A stretch of 64,000 bases of DNA from Bradyrhizobium sp. B124 (GCF_038967635.1 NZ_CP152413.1:3658001-3722000), one strand, 5' to 3'. Positions 48,142 through 57,061 are shown, counted from the first letter of the stretch. Notes: a model not told the origin generated them from the letters alone. Numbers and translations are program-made.

Positions 48142-48552
48142 TCACCCGCGAGTTCTCGCGCCGCTTGCGCAGGTTTTTGCTCCCTTCCAATATGGGCAGC
48201 AATGCGTCGAGTGTCCTCCGAATCGCAAGTCATCATGATGCTGGTGTTTCCGCCGGCGAAAGCTGATCGCCGGCACGCCGAGATCAGACAGCGCCATGCT
48301 CATCAAGGACATGCTGATGCGCTCGCCGGTGGTCAACAACATATCGAGTTCGCGGCGATTGGGATGCGGGCTGATCTGATAAGCCATCCTGACGAGTTCG
48401 TCGGTGGTCTTGCCCATCGCTGAGACGATCGCCACGACACGATGGCCACGGCCATGCAAGTCGGCGACGCTGCTCGCGACCGCGCGGATTTTTGCCGTTG
48501 TTTCGAGACAGACGCCACCGTATTTTTGCACGATGGTGGTATTGCTAGGCAT
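48142..48552 (-). pseudogene. Aspartate kinase, N-terminal stub
   Basis: The frame reads TTIVQKYGGVCLETTAKIRA, VVAIVSAMGKTTDELVRMAY, and ELDMLLTTGERISMSLMSMA, the conserved aspartokinase nucleotide and substrate region (normally KYGGTSV, here KYGGVCL). After GVPAISF a shift gives GGNTSIMMTCDSED, and similarity then fades. Only about 110 of some 410 residues remain, so no ACT domains. It cannot be functional. Confidence 0.7.
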
Positions 48553-48794
48553 TCTTGCCCGCGTCGTGTTGAAAGGCGCAGCTGAAGTGGATCAGATCGT
48601 CCTCCCTTCGACGCTTTTGCGGTTTTTGATCGTTTCGCCACGATCTGCAGAGCGCCCCGGTTGCGCTTCTTGATATCCGCTTCCGCGCGCTGAGCTTTCG
48701 TCCCGCTGCGGTGAGCGGCGTATTCCTTGCCGTCTATCGGCGCGACATGCGCCGGATCTCGATCATCCGCGGTGAAAATCACCGAACGCAGCAT
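48553..48794 (-). pseudogene. Hypothetical ORF fragment
   Basis: An open frame begins MLRSVIFTADDRDPAHVAPI and continues DGKEYAAHRSGTKAQRAEAD with a basic end. The composition looks protein-like and resembles short rhizobial hypotheticals, but the frame runs on into the aspartokinase stub in another phase. No function is known. Confidence 0.3.
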
Positions 48795-48979
48795 CACGGC
48801 GCTTCTAGGAGCAGCAGGGACTGGGAAACAGCTGCAAAGATTCACATGCGTTATTTCCGGAACCGCAGATCACCTGGATGATGCGAGCCACGGGGCACCT
48901 GATTTTCATTTCGTGTCTTTTTCAGCCCTAGTAGCGACGACCGCTGCTTCTCGGCGGCGGCGGTTCGGCGATCCGGATT

Positions 48980-49020
48980 GGCCCCGGCATTACCCTCCAA
49001 GGGTGCTGGGGCCTTTTTTT
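48980..49020 (+). terminator. Strong rho-independent terminator
   Basis: GGCCCCGGCA (48980-48989) pairs with TGCTGGGGCC (49004-49013, one G-T) and is followed by seven T. No convincing plus-strand gene lies immediately upstream, so the gene it served may be lost or very small. Confidence 0.7.
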
Positions 49021-49185
49021 GTGGTTGGCCAAACAGCACAACACCGGCCGCTAGAAATGCGCGCGGGAATCAGGCCAGGCGCGGGCGTCAAACTCATCAA
49101 GGGGCCGGACGAGTTTCAAACGGGTGCGGAGCGACAGAAGCCAAAAATGATCGGCTGAAAGCATTGCAACGGCTCTGCAGGTTTT

Positions 49186-49210
49186 GGAACATCACAAGTT
49201 CATTGCCGTT
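49186..49210 (+). promoter_or_regulatory. EcfG promoter, perfect match (GGAAC-N16-CGTT)
   Basis: GGAAC at 49186-49190 and CGTT at 49207-49210, 22 bases before ATG 49233. Confidence 0.7.
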
Positions 49211-49232
49211 CTTCCCGATGGGAGGAGATGTG

Positions 49233-49421
49233 ATGCTGATTCAAAAAAAGCAGGCAGACCGACTGCATATCAACATACATCAAGCCGCTGATCAAGCACC
49301 GGACATACCGCTCGGTGTGCCGGAGGGTGAGCTTCGAATAGCCGTTGAGAAGGTCGGCGATTCAGCGATCGCCGTGCGCAAACAGCTTGGCATCGAGCGG
49401 AGCGATGACGATGAATCGTGA
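49233..49421 (+). CDS. DUF3606-type small protein
   Basis: The 62 residues read MLIQKKQADRLHINIHQAAD then DIPLGVPEGELRIAVEKVGD and SAIAVRKQLGIERS, the DUF3606 pattern (GVxxxxLxxAVxxVGxSxxxVRxxL) without the usual W. GGGAGGAG precedes the ATG and a perfect EcfG promoter lies 22 bases upstream. It overlaps the next gene by 11 bases, so the two are translationally linked. Confidence 0.8.
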   Translation: MLIQKKQADRLHINIHQAADQAPDIPLGVPEGELRIAVEKVGDSAIAVRKQLGIERSDDDES

Positions 49422-49581
49422 GGCTGAAGAGCTGGCAATTGAAGCCGCGCAATGCGCTAGAGAGGCACGTCACCAAGCTGCGCTCTTACCGGAAGGTCCA
49501 GTTCGCGATGCGTTACTTGAAAAAGCTAAGCAATACGAAGCTGTAGTCCCGGTCGACCCCACGTACAATCCTGTTGCCTAG
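49411..49581 (+). CDS. Small helical protein of unknown function
   Basis: The 56 residues read MNREAEELAIEAAQCAREAR then LLPEGPVRDALLEKAKQYEA. It is a short helical pair, similar in style to other tiny rhizobial proteins. ATG 49411 overlaps the end of the DUF3606 gene; MTMNRE from 49405 is an alternative. Likely the second gene of the EcfG-driven unit. Confidence 0.65.
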   Translation: MNREAEELAIEAAQCAREARHQAALLPEGPVRDALLEKAKQYEAVVPVDPTYNPVA

Positions 49582-49619
49582 CGACAGGAACATCGACGCA
49601 GCGTAGCAAGGCCCAGCCC

Positions 49620-49884
49620 AGCCGTCGCCAGCGCTCGGCGACGCCCTGACCGCCGGCTATCGCCACCTCGAGATCAAGTGCGTTCGCTGCGAAAACCCAT
49701 CAGACAGCCGCACTCGATATCGTGAGGCGACCGAAATGGACCCTATCCACGAGCTTTAGCGCTACATGCGATGGGATGCTCGCGACAGCCCAGTTACCCG
49801 TTCAAGCGAAGCCACGTCGTCACATTGCGGAGGTCAAAATCACCACGATGAACCCTCTCAACATGGTGGCTGGGAGAGCGATAG
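49620..49884 (+). pseudogene. Zinc-ribbon-like conserved hypothetical, frameshifted
   Basis: Pieces in order: LGDALTAGYRHLEIKCVRCE, HQTAALDIVRRPK, PIHEL, RYMRC-like, YPFKRSHVVTLRRSKSPR and TWWLGER at the stop. I recall an intact ~100-residue Bradyrhizobium protein of this sequence with two CxxC pairs and WWxGER end. At least three indels break it here. Confidence 0.6.
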
Positions 49885-50379
49885 CGAGTGACATGGCATG
49901 CGATGCTCCGGCACCGAGGGGTTGCCCGGGTCAATAGATCGACACGCGATCTTCGGATGTGATCGGCCGCACATCTCACGCTCACTTGACGCCGTAACAC
50001 AAGCTACCAGCGGCGTGGCGTAAACGGACAGCGCCCCCGGCGCGGGGGGCGCCACTATACTCCCGGTCGGGGGCAACCCGATCGCGGGAGCATATGCATG
50101 ACTGATTCCCTGCATTTGCCACTTGTTCCCGCCGAAAACCGATGAATGTTCACGGATTAGGGGCGTATTGTCCGAGCTCACAGGGCCGCTTTTTCGGCTG
50201 CTGCTTTGATTGACTCACAGCCTGCCGCTTCGGTTGGCTCGCCCTTTGCCAGGCTGACGCTTCCCACGCGAAATAAGCACGGTCATCGCGATCGGAAAAA
50301 CAAAGGAACACTCATGCTTAAATCTTCTTGGGCTTAAAACGATAGGCGAATTCCCGAGGACAATGCGAGGGCGAGATCG
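49885..50379. other. Intergenic stretch, no gene recognised
   Basis: It includes a GC-rich inverted repeat at about 50030-50080 (CGCCCCCGGCGCGGGGGGCG) that could form a hairpin. No gene is seen. Confidence 0.4.
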
Positions 50380-50583
50380 ATGACTAAGGAGAGATTGAGC
50401 AAAGACGCTGCGGATGCGTTCCGGCTTCTTCGAGCCTTTCGCTCGATCCGGGACCGAGCGAGCCGCCAACGTGTTGTCGAAACGGTCGAAGCGATGGCGG
50501 CGGAACTCCCGGACAAGCCGAAAAAGCCGACGCCAACGAGGCAAAGCATACCTGAAGGTGAACGATCGACCGTCCCCGACTAG
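50380..50583 (+). CDS. Small helical protein, paralogue of the 52.4-kb gene
   Basis: The 67 residues read MTKERLSKDAADAFRLLRAF then RSIRDRASRQRVVETVEAMA and a basic Pro-rich tail. The pattern TKExLxxDAxxxFRLxRAxRSIxDRxxRxxVVExVEA is shared with the minus-strand gene at 52438-52584. Function unknown. GAGGGCGAGA lies upstream. Confidence 0.7.
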   Translation: MTKERLSKDAADAFRLLRAFRSIRDRASRQRVVETVEAMAAELPDKPKKPTPTRQSIPEGERSTVPD

Positions 50584-50662
50584 AAGTTCACGGATCACCT
50601 CATCTCGCGGTCCCATAGGCTGGCACATGGCGTTACAGGCCATCGGGTGCCTATTCAATCTC

Positions 50663-51013
50663 CTACATAAGCTGCGCAAGGCAATGGCGGAACAACTGAA
50701 GGGGCACGTCACTGGTGGCGAGGGCAAGATGGCTGAAGTGAATGGTTGCTATTTTGGCGGTTACGTAAAGCCAGCAAACTAGCAAGAAAATCGTCGCTAC
50801 CGCCGATATGCCCGCAATTAGTATAGGAAATGGAAGCTCATCGTCGTCGTCATTGAGCGCGGTGGCGATTCGGCGCCAGCAGTGTTTGGCTCTGCAAGCC
50901 AAGCCGCCGCTTTCATTCGCGCCTGCATTGCGAAGGGGACTGTCGTTCATGCCGACGAAGCCGCTTCTTAAGATCGTACACGGACATTTTTGAAATTGAA
51001 GCGAATCAATCAA
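50663..51013 (-). CDS. Possible small membrane protein
   Basis: The C-terminal half of the frame has an acidic run (NDDDDELPFP) followed by one convincing span (ILIAGISAVATIFLLVCWLY). The N-terminal half looks like noise, so the true start may be internal. No family recognised. Confidence 0.35.
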   Translation of the reverse strand: MIDSLQFQKCPCTILRSGFVGMNDSPLRNAGANESGGLACRAKHCWRRIATALNDDDDELPFPILIAGISAVATIFLLVCWLYVTAKIATIHFSHLALATSDVPLQLFRHCLAQLM

Positions 51014-51805
51014 TCACCAAGAAGCTTACTCCTTGTATGGTCTCTGCACTAATCAGGCAGAGGAGTATTTCAGCCGTTTGCGCCGCGATCAGGTCGGTAT
51101 CTCCACCATCATATTACTAGCGCTACGCGCAGGTTTTTGGCGCTCCTTTGGCACCATCGTAATCTTCGCAGTTGATGGAGCCGGCCGCCCAGCCCGGCCG
51201 GTTCCGGGCCGCGGCAACGCCTCGCTGGGCGGCGGGCAGTCTGGCGCTGCAACGCGAAGCGCAGCCCGGAGGAGCGCGATCGCGGCTGGCGGTGCAAGCG
51301 CTTCACTCCGGGCGCAGTCGCCCGCGCGCTGCCCCCCCGCTGACTTACTGGCCATGTCAGCCAAAGAATGAGGCGGAGCTACGACCCCTGCCCTGCTGAT
51401 CGATGCCGGAAAACGGCAAATGCGCCGCAGCCGCCGGATCCGGGGCTGTTCGAGGACCTAAGAGCGAGAGCCGCGGCATCTTTTGCGATAACACCGGTTG
51501 GGTCTGCGAGAACCATCCGGATCAACCCTGGACCGGCAATCACGCCTGCACCTGCGGTGGCTCCGGCGCGCCCTACCCGAGGTGCGATGGGCCGGCCGAT
51601 AGCGCGCGCAGTTGCCGCGCGGCTTTTGCATCGACAAACGCGACAGGCGCCGCTGAATTGCGAATGCCAATTTCCAGCGAGTTCTCTCGAGCTTTCGCCG
51701 GTGTCGTTCGCCTCCGAAAGCGAAGATTGCCATCGTTTCTGGAACGATCTCAAACGCGCCTTGATCTCCAGTTTGCTCTAAGAGAAACAGGAAGGAAACG
51801 ACCAA
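51014..51805. other. Intergenic stretch, no gene recognised
   Basis: About 800 bases, part of it very GC-rich (51170-51330). Ala/Arg-rich frames on both strands look like composition effects. Confidence 0.4.
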
Positions 51806-52059
51806 ATGAAAATCGCAAGAATCGCCTTGGCTACCGCATTCATATTCGGTCCATTGCTGCGGCATCCGCACAAGGCGGTGGCGGAGGCGGTGGAGACTCT
51901 CCGGCTGCGACTTCCGGTTAGGGCGCGTCCAGCAGTCCGAGCGCGGCAAATCCGGCCGCGATGCAGAATGACCCGAAAGAGAGGGAAGGCACGACGGGCA
52001 AGAGCTGCGGCACGATGTCCAAGGACGGCGCAATGTCAAAAGACCACATGAAGACGTAA
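51806..52059 (+). pseudogene. Gly-rich exported protein, frameshift and nonsense
   Basis: The start MKIARIALATAFIFG is a signal peptide. One base is missing at TTCGGTCC (51854-51861), where the paralogue at 57118 has TTTGGATCC; the next frame then reads SIAAASAQGGGGGGGDSPAA. A TAG stands at 51918-51920 where the paralogue has CAG (SGQGA). The frame continues ASSSPSAANPAAMQNDPKER to TAA at 52057-52059. The pairing with an intact copy makes both mutations clear. Confidence 0.75.
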
Positions 52060-52379
52060 GCCACGCTTAGGAATGTTTCATCGGAATTGCTCCACTTCAA
52101 TTCGGCCTAGGCATGTCCTCCTCGCTGGGGCCGTCTTTGCGCGCAGACCGTGCGTGAGTATCCTTTCCGGCGTCCTATCCAACTACAACTGTTGGAGCGA
52201 CCGCGGTGCGCCCGGAGCCAGATCAAACGGTGGGTGCCGCCGAGACCTCATTCCATCCGAACAGAAGAGCGCCCAGGTCGATGGCGAAGGCAATTGCGCT
52301 AAGCCTATAAGGTTGTACTCCACCGTACCCATGTGTGCTTGAACGCTCTTCAGTCGATAATTTCCCATGCACATCTCCC

Positions 52380-52398
52380 GCAGCCGCAGCCGCAGCCG
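52380..52398 (+). repeat. (GCAGCC)3 short tandem repeat
   Basis: Three tandem hexamers and a partial fourth. No coding role recognised. Confidence 0.5.
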
Positions 52399-52437
52399 CA
52401 CAGGCGCTACGCGGCGCCTGTATTAACTTCAAGGCTG

Positions 52438-52584
52438 TCAAAGGCCGCCGATCGGCTGCGCGGTCTTCGGCACTGCTTCCACGGCCTCGACAACTCCTCG
52501 ACGCGTCTCCCTGTCTTTGATCGAGCGATATGCCCGCAGCCTGAATATTTCTACAGCGTCTCGGGCGAGCTGTTCTTTCGTCAA
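52438..52584 (-). CDS. Small helical protein, paralogue of the 50.4-kb gene
   Basis: The 48 residues from a TTG start read TKEQLARDAVEIFRLRAYRS then IKDRETRRGVVEAVEAV. CAGGAG lies 5 bases before TTG 52584, which decides the start; no ATG is suitably placed. It shares its pattern with the gene at 50380-50583, on the opposite strand. Confidence 0.6.
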   Translation of the reverse strand: MTKEQLARDAVEIFRLRAYRSIKDRETRRGVVEAVEAVPKTAQPIGGL

Positions 52585-52718
52585 ATTTTGCTCCTGTGAC
52601 TCAACGCTGAATGCACGCCGTCTATTGGCGGCTCCATCGGTAGTACTGGCCGCAGGGCGGCGTGGGTCGTGAGGTGGCGGGACATTCATTCCGAACGGGT
52701 CGAGCGTCTTTCCAACCA

Positions 52719-52964
52719 TCACGCACGCATGAACCAAACACCGTAGGATGGCAACCGACGCCGCATGTCCCGTGAGCGCGGGCGCTGCCAGTGTCCGTGA
52801 AAGCAATTAAACTCAAACTGATACCAATCATTGAGCGCACCATTCTTCGTGTTCCCTACAATCACTTTCTTCAGAATCGAAATGGTATGGGAGCCGCACG
52901 CGGCGCAGTATGGGGGCAAAGGTAGTAGCGCGCCGCAGCAATTGAGTGTCTCGGTAGACGACAT
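52719..52964 (-). CDS. Possible small Cys-containing protein
   Basis: The frame begins MSSTETLNCCGALLPLPPYC with AACGSHTISILKKVIVGN and WYQFEFNCFHGHW. Cys pairs suggest a zinc knuckle, but no family is recognised and there is no strong ribosome site. The palindromic EcfG promoter at 53180-53206 could drive it from about 215 bases away. Confidence 0.35.
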   Translation of the reverse strand: MSSTETLNCCGALLPLPPYCAACGSHTISILKKVIVGNTKNGALNDWYQFEFNCFHGHWQRPRSRDMRRRLPSYGVWFMRA

Positions 52965-53179
52965 TCGGGAAACTCGTAACGTCGAAGATGGAGGCTTGCC
53001 GCCGCAAACACCGGTAGCCCCAAGCTCACCGTCTGACTATCCGATCAGATTTCTGAGCATGATCCCGGCGTCGCTGACGGCCGATCTTCGATACCGCTTA
53101 CAGAGGCCTTGCATTAAGGCTGGTCCGGATCGGGGTGGCCGCCATACCACGCGAACGTTGCCGGTTTTTCCCGATTTTA

Positions 53180-53206
53180 GGAACGAACCGATCTGTCCCA
53201 CGTTCC
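53180..53206. promoter_or_regulatory. Palindromic, bidirectional EcfG promoter (GGAACG-N15-CGTTCC)
   Basis: The plus strand reads GGAAC (53180-53184), N16, CGTT (53201-53204). The minus strand reads GGAAC (53206-53202), N16, CGTT (53185-53182). Both are perfect matches, so one 27-base element could fire in both directions. Confidence 0.65.
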
Positions 53207-53229
53207 AAGCAAAAGCGGGAGTGGCTGAG

Positions 53230-53376
53230 ATGGGCGCTGGCGATCAGTTCGCATGCATGTCGGTGGTGGCAGTTTTCTCACTTGCGCTGATCGTGACGTC
53301 CAGTCTGTTCGCGGAATCGAGGGCGGCAAAAAACCTCGCAATGCCGGCCGTGCAACAGGTCCGCGCCCCCCGCTGA
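53230..53376 (+). CDS. 48-residue exported or membrane micropeptide
   Basis: ATG 53230 lies 26 bases after a perfect EcfG promoter. The frame has a signal-type hydrophobic stretch (MSVVAVFSLALIVTSSLFAE) and ends in a basic tail (VQQVRAPR). No family is recognised. The promoter position is the main support for a real gene. Confidence 0.5.
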   Translation: MGAGDQFACMSVVAVFSLALIVTSSLFAESRAAKNLAMPAVQQVRAPR

Positions 53377-53619
53377 CCGGGAAGGGCAAAGACTCCGCTC
53401 CTTTCACGCTGGGTGTCTTAGAGCTGTTTGAGGACAACGCGGTCGGCTGAGTTGTTTCATCAGCTCGGCGCCGCAATCGGCGCCAGGCAAGGCCCGCAAA
53501 AACGTTAACTCCGGCGCAGCTGGGGAACTGGGCCGGAGCGTTTGGGGAAGTTGAGTGTGTGCCTTAACAGAGCCTGATTAACCACGGAAGAAATCTCCGG
53601 TTCCTCGCTCAATTGCATA

Positions 53620-53870
53620 TTTTTCCTACCGGCGCTAGCGCCGTCCTCGGTGCAGGCTTCCTGGTCGCTTGCGCGATCAGCGCATCGGCCGCGATCGTGT
53701 GCTCTGGGAGGGTATGCCGGCTCACCACGTGGCATACGGTTATCCGCGGGACGCCGGCGTCGTTGTCCACAAAGACAATTGGTGCTGGAGGCCGCACAAG
53801 CAGTTCAGCCTGCGTGAGCACGAGGATCGCGGCTATTGGCACGGCGACAGTGGACCACTTGGTGGTTCGC
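53620..53870 (+). pseudogene. Exported small protein, frameshifted
   Basis: The first frame gives a signal peptide and start of the mature part (GAGFLVACAISASAAIVCSG). The next frame continues AYGYPRDAGVVVHKDNWCWR, PHKQFSLREHEDRGYWHGD. I recall an intact Bradyrhizobium family with the same DVVCSG, YPREAGVxVHEDNWxW and REHEGRGYWRGD segments, probably a periplasmic protein. One indel near 53720 breaks it. A strong terminator follows. Confidence 0.65.
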
Positions 53871-53884
53871 ACCACCAATACAAA

Positions 53885-53909
53885 GAGGCCGCCGATCGGC
53901 GGCCTTTTT
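53885..53909 (+). terminator. Rho-independent terminator
   Basis: GAGGCCGCC (53885-53893) pairs with GGCGGCC (53898-53904) around GATC and is followed by five T. It ends the exported-protein remnant. Confidence 0.7.
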
Positions 53910-53925
53910 GGTGAGCGAGACGTCG

Positions 53926-53950
53926 GGAACGATTGCCGTTTTTTCCCGTT
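53926..53950 (+). promoter_or_regulatory. EcfG promoter, perfect match (GGAAC-N16-CGTT)
   Basis: GGAAC at 53926-53930 and CGTT at 53947-53950, 48 bases before ATG 53998. Confidence 0.65.
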
Positions 53951-53997
53951 GTCGGGCGCCGGTGCCGATATGCGGTCCGGTATGGTGGTGAAGATTG

Positions 53998-54435
53998 ATG
54001 CCTCTGCTTCGATACGTCCTGTTTACAAGCGCGACGCTGCTTGGCCTGCTGTTTCTCGCGGATTGGTATTTTCCGGCAACGCCGATCGCCGTCGCCCACG
54101 ACGACATCGACCGCGCAACCATCCGCATTCACTCGCAGCACAAGTGGCCGGAGGCGATACGGATGGATACGAGCACCCCGCTCGTCACCACCTCACCGGC
54201 CCCCACAGTTTCCATCATCGCCACGGCTCCGGCGGCCGAGGCGCAGCCTGCGGCTGTCGCGCAGGCCGACACGCCGCAGTCAATTCCGCCGAAGGCGCCA
54301 GAGCAAGCCACGCGGCACGCCAGATCCGCCCGGCACGCACAGCCCGAGAGAAGCCGGCAATTTGCACAACGCCGCCAGCGCTACGCGAGCTATCGCGCGC
54401 CGGACTGGCAGGGCTGGCCATTCCCCAACTGGTGA
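53998..54435 (+). CDS. Exported or anchored hypothetical protein with Ala/Pro-rich linker
   Basis: The 145 residues begin MPLLRYVLFTSATLLGLLFL ADWYFPAT, an N-terminal anchor, then IRIHSQHKWPEAIRMDTSTP. An Ala/Pro/Gln linker and a basic region follow, ending DWQGWPFPNW. I recall this Bradyrhizobium family by the RIHSxHKWPExxRMDTSTP segment. It probably sits on the periplasmic face; function unknown. A perfect EcfG promoter lies 48 bases upstream. Confidence 0.75.
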   Translation: MPLLRYVLFTSATLLGLLFLADWYFPATPIAVAHDDIDRATIRIHSQHKWPEAIRMDTSTPLVTTSPAPTVSIIATAPAAEAQPAAVAQADTPQSIPPKAPEQATRHARSARHAQPERSRQFAQRRQRYASYRAPDWQGWPFPNW

Positions 54436-54573
54436 GTCCAGCACGATGTCCCGGATAAGGATCGCCGGAGGGCTGCGTTCGTCGCTTCCATTGCCCTGAC
54501 GAATGCGGCCGGATATCAGGCAATGAAGAACTGGCCGCGTGACCGCACGCGGACAGTTCAATTCCTGGAGCCT

Positions 54574-55230
54574 TCAGGCGAGTTCCATTTCGACGGCGAT
54601 CCGCACCAGGTCGGAGTGGTTCTTTGCGCCGAGCTTCTGCTTGAGCAGGGACGTAGTGTTGGCGACCGTCTTGTAAGAGATGCCGAGCGCCGATGCGACG
54701 TCGACGATCTTGTCGCCGCGGCCGAGCAGCCGCAGGATTTCCAGTTCCCGCGCCGACATCTGCGAGGCGGGATTGGCCTTGATCGCGGCGCCCGCGAAGG
54801 CGACCGCCTCCGCGAGGTGCGGCGAAATGAAGCGCTCGCCGGCGGCGACCTTGCGCACCGCCTTGACGAACAGGCGCGGGTCGTCGCTCTTGGAAAGATA
54901 GCCCTGCGCGCCCATCTCCACGGCCCGCACCACGAATGCGGGATCGTCATTCATGCTAAACATGATGATGCGGGCGTCCGGATCGTCCTTGCGGATCCTG
55001 CGCAGCAGCTCGAACCCGGAAACATCGGGAAGCTTGATATCGATGACAGTCACATCCGGCCGCTTTTGCATGAAGGCACGATGGCCGCTCTTGGCATCGG
55101 CGGCCTCGTCGATCCTGACCGTCTTGTCGGCGGCGAACAGGGATCTGCAGCCCGACACCACCACCGGGTGGTCGTCGACGATCAATACCCTTGTGGCTGA
55201 TTTGGCCGTATCGTGCACGACTGCCTCCAC
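54574..55230 (-). CDS. NarL/LuxR-type response regulator
   Basis: The 218-residue regulator has a receiver domain (RVLIVDDHPVVVSGCRSLFA, phospho-acceptor Asp64 in TVIDIKLPDVSGFELLRRI, conserved Lys in GYLSKSD) and a C-terminal LuxR helix-turn-helix (MSARELEILRLLGRGDKIVD, GISYKTVANTTSLLKQKLG). It is divergent from the histidine kinase gene, start codons 47 bases apart, so both promoters lie in one short region and the two proteins are very likely partners. Confidence 0.9.
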   Translation of the reverse strand: MEAVVHDTAKSATRVLIVDDHPVVVSGCRSLFAADKTVRIDEAADAKSGHRAFMQKRPDVTVIDIKLPDVSGFELLRRIRKDDPDARIIMFSMNDDPAFVVRAVEMGAQGYLSKSDDPRLFVKAVRKVAAGERFISPHLAEAVAFAGAAIKANPASQMSARELEILRLLGRGDKIVDVASALGISYKTVANTTSLLKQKLGAKNHSDLVRIAVEMELA

Positions 55231-55277
55231 TGCCTAAATAGAACTTCGCGCGGAAATTGAAAGAGAAGAATCGTCGA

Positions 55278-56660
55278 ATGGAGCCCAAATTGCCAAGACT
55301 CTCAAAAAGTCTCTCGACAAAATTCTCGAATCAACTCTGGAACCGCCTCTCCTTGCGCGCACGGCTGTTGCTGCCATTGGCTGCAATGATCGTCGGCGCG
55401 CTGCTGCTCGGCGGCCTTGCCTTGCAGACCTTCTCACCCGAGCAGTTCGCGGATGAGAATGCCCAGGGCGCGCGCTCTGCCCAACTCGTGGCCGATGCGC
55501 TGAACGCCGCGCTCGCGGCCGCCAACAATCCGCAGCAGACACTCGACGCGTTTGCGGGCGGGCTTGGTACGCTAGCCGCCATCGAGTTCGTACCGGCGGG
55601 GTCGAAGCCGCCCCGCACAACCACGGAGACCTATCCCGGCAATGTTCCCGCCTGGTTCACCGCTCTGTTGCAGATTCCCCAGCTTGGCTCGACCCATCCG
55701 ATCAGAATCGGCACGGCGCACGTCGGTGATATCCTCTTCAAACCCGACCTCTCGGCCGAGATCCTTGAAAAATGGGTGGGCTTTTTAGCCATTGTCGCAT
55801 CCGCTGCGGCGCTAATGCTGCTTGCCGGACTCAGCGCCTATTTTACGACGGGCACGGCGCTTCATCCGCTGGCGCAGCTCGGCGCCGGGCTGACCCGGAT
55901 GCGAAACGGCGACTTTGATGCCGCGATCCCATTGGCCGGCCCACCTGAGATCCGCCAGAGCTGTGCAGAAGCCAACGAGCTCGCCGCGACGCTGAAGCGC
56001 CTCAGCCGCGACAATCGAAACCTGCTGCGCAAGCTCGTCGCCGTGCAGGACGACGAGCGCCGCGAGCTGGCCAGGGAACTGCACGACGAGATGGGGCCGC
56101 TGCTGTTCGCGATCCGCGCCAACGCTACGGCACTGTCAGACCCCGAGGCCGAGGGCCCTCCCGAGCCCGGTTCGCCGGCGCATGGCATCCTCAGCGCGGC
56201 TGAGGCCCTGCAACAGGCGAACCGGCGCGTGCTAGAGGGCCTGAGCCCGGTCTACGTTGCGGAACTGGGGCTAGCCGCGAGCATCCAAGCGCTGCTTCGC
56301 AACGCCCAATCCCAGGCTCCCGGACTTTGCGTCGCATCTCGGATCGATCATCGTCTGAATGAGCTCGACGGCCTGATCTCGCAGACGACCTACCGGGTGA
56401 TCCAGGAGGGCTTGACCAATGTGCTTCGGCATGCGCAGGCCACCGCGATGGGTGTCGTGGCGACGGTCAACGGCGATCAAATCCAGATCGAGATAACCGA
56501 CGACGGCGTTGGCCTGCCGCGGGACCTGACGTTCGGCAGAGGCCTGACCGGCATGCATGACCGCGTGCGTGCGCTCGACGGAAAACTGCAGGTGCTCCGC
56601 GAGCACGGCCGGACCGTGGCGCGCTGCCGGCTTCCGCTCGACCACCCCGTTGGGCAGTGA
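55278..56660 (+). CDS. NarX/DegS-type sensor histidine kinase
   Basis: The 460-residue kinase has two membrane spans (LLLPLAAMIVGALLLGGLAL near residue 35; FLAIVASAAALMLLAGLSAY near 170) enclosing a ~120-residue periplasmic sensor, then a HAMP-like segment. The HisKA_3 box is ERRELARELHDEMGPLLFAI, and the ATPase domain has QEGLTNVLRHA, TDDGVGLP and GRGLTGMHDR. It would phosphorylate the divergently encoded LuxR-type regulator. ATG 55278 is chosen; an in-frame TTG at 55257 is possible. The signal sensed is unknown. Confidence 0.9.
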   Translation: MEPKLPRLSKSLSTKFSNQLWNRLSLRARLLLPLAAMIVGALLLGGLALQTFSPEQFADENAQGARSAQLVADALNAALAAANNPQQTLDAFAGGLGTLAAIEFVPAGSKPPRTTTETYPGNVPAWFTALLQIPQLGSTHPIRIGTAHVGDILFKPDLSAEILEKWVGFLAIVASAAALMLLAGLSAYFTTGTALHPLAQLGAGLTRMRNGDFDAAIPLAGPPEIRQSCAEANELAATLKRLSRDNRNLLRKLVAVQDDERRELARELHDEMGPLLFAIRANATALSDPEAEGPPEPGSPAHGILSAAEALQQANRRVLEGLSPVYVAELGLAASIQALLRNAQSQAPGLCVASRIDHRLNELDGLISQTTYRVIQEGLTNVLRHAQATAMGVVATVNGDQIQIEITDDGVGLPRDLTFGRGLTGMHDRVRALDGKLQVLREHGRTVARCRLPLDHPVGQ

Positions 56661-57061
56661 CGAAGACATCACCGAGAGGAGGGGCGCAGCGCATGCGCGC
56701 AATCCTGCCCTGTGTAACGAACATAAACAGGATCCGAACCCGCCTGCCCTCGAAGCTCAAATAGTCCAGCATCACCCCGTCTTGCTGCGGCGCGATCTCT
56801 TCGAGCCCGAACGCGTCACAAGCAAGGTAGCGGTGGTTGGAGGAGGTACTCAACAATCCGGGACTTTCCAAGCCGCCGGGACAAGGCCGAAAGCCCCACG
56901 GGGAGCGGCTCTTTCGATGTCAGTCATGCTGCTCCTTGCAGCCAACGCCATGGCGAAGGACAAGACCGAGAGGACAAGCCGGCTGATGCCGACACGGGCG
57001 AGAGCACCAACCTGCATACCTTGCCGACCAACGCCATCCGTTCAGCCCAAGGTATGCTTTA
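56661..57061. other. Intergenic stretch, no gene recognised
   Basis: No family-like frame is seen. GGAAC-N16-CTTT at 57062-57086 is a weak EcfG-like element just after it. Confidence 0.4.

Noticed and set aside
51379..51753. 125-codon Ala/Gly-rich minus-strand frame
   Set aside because: It has no start signal or family resemblance; an open frame on the other strand shows it is composition-driven.
54574..56660. PhyR/NepR/EcfG regulatory locus
   Set aside because: The regulator here is a NarL type with a LuxR helix-turn-helix, and the kinase is a HisKA_3 type; neither has the sigma-like domain of PhyR or the HWE core usual in that pathway.
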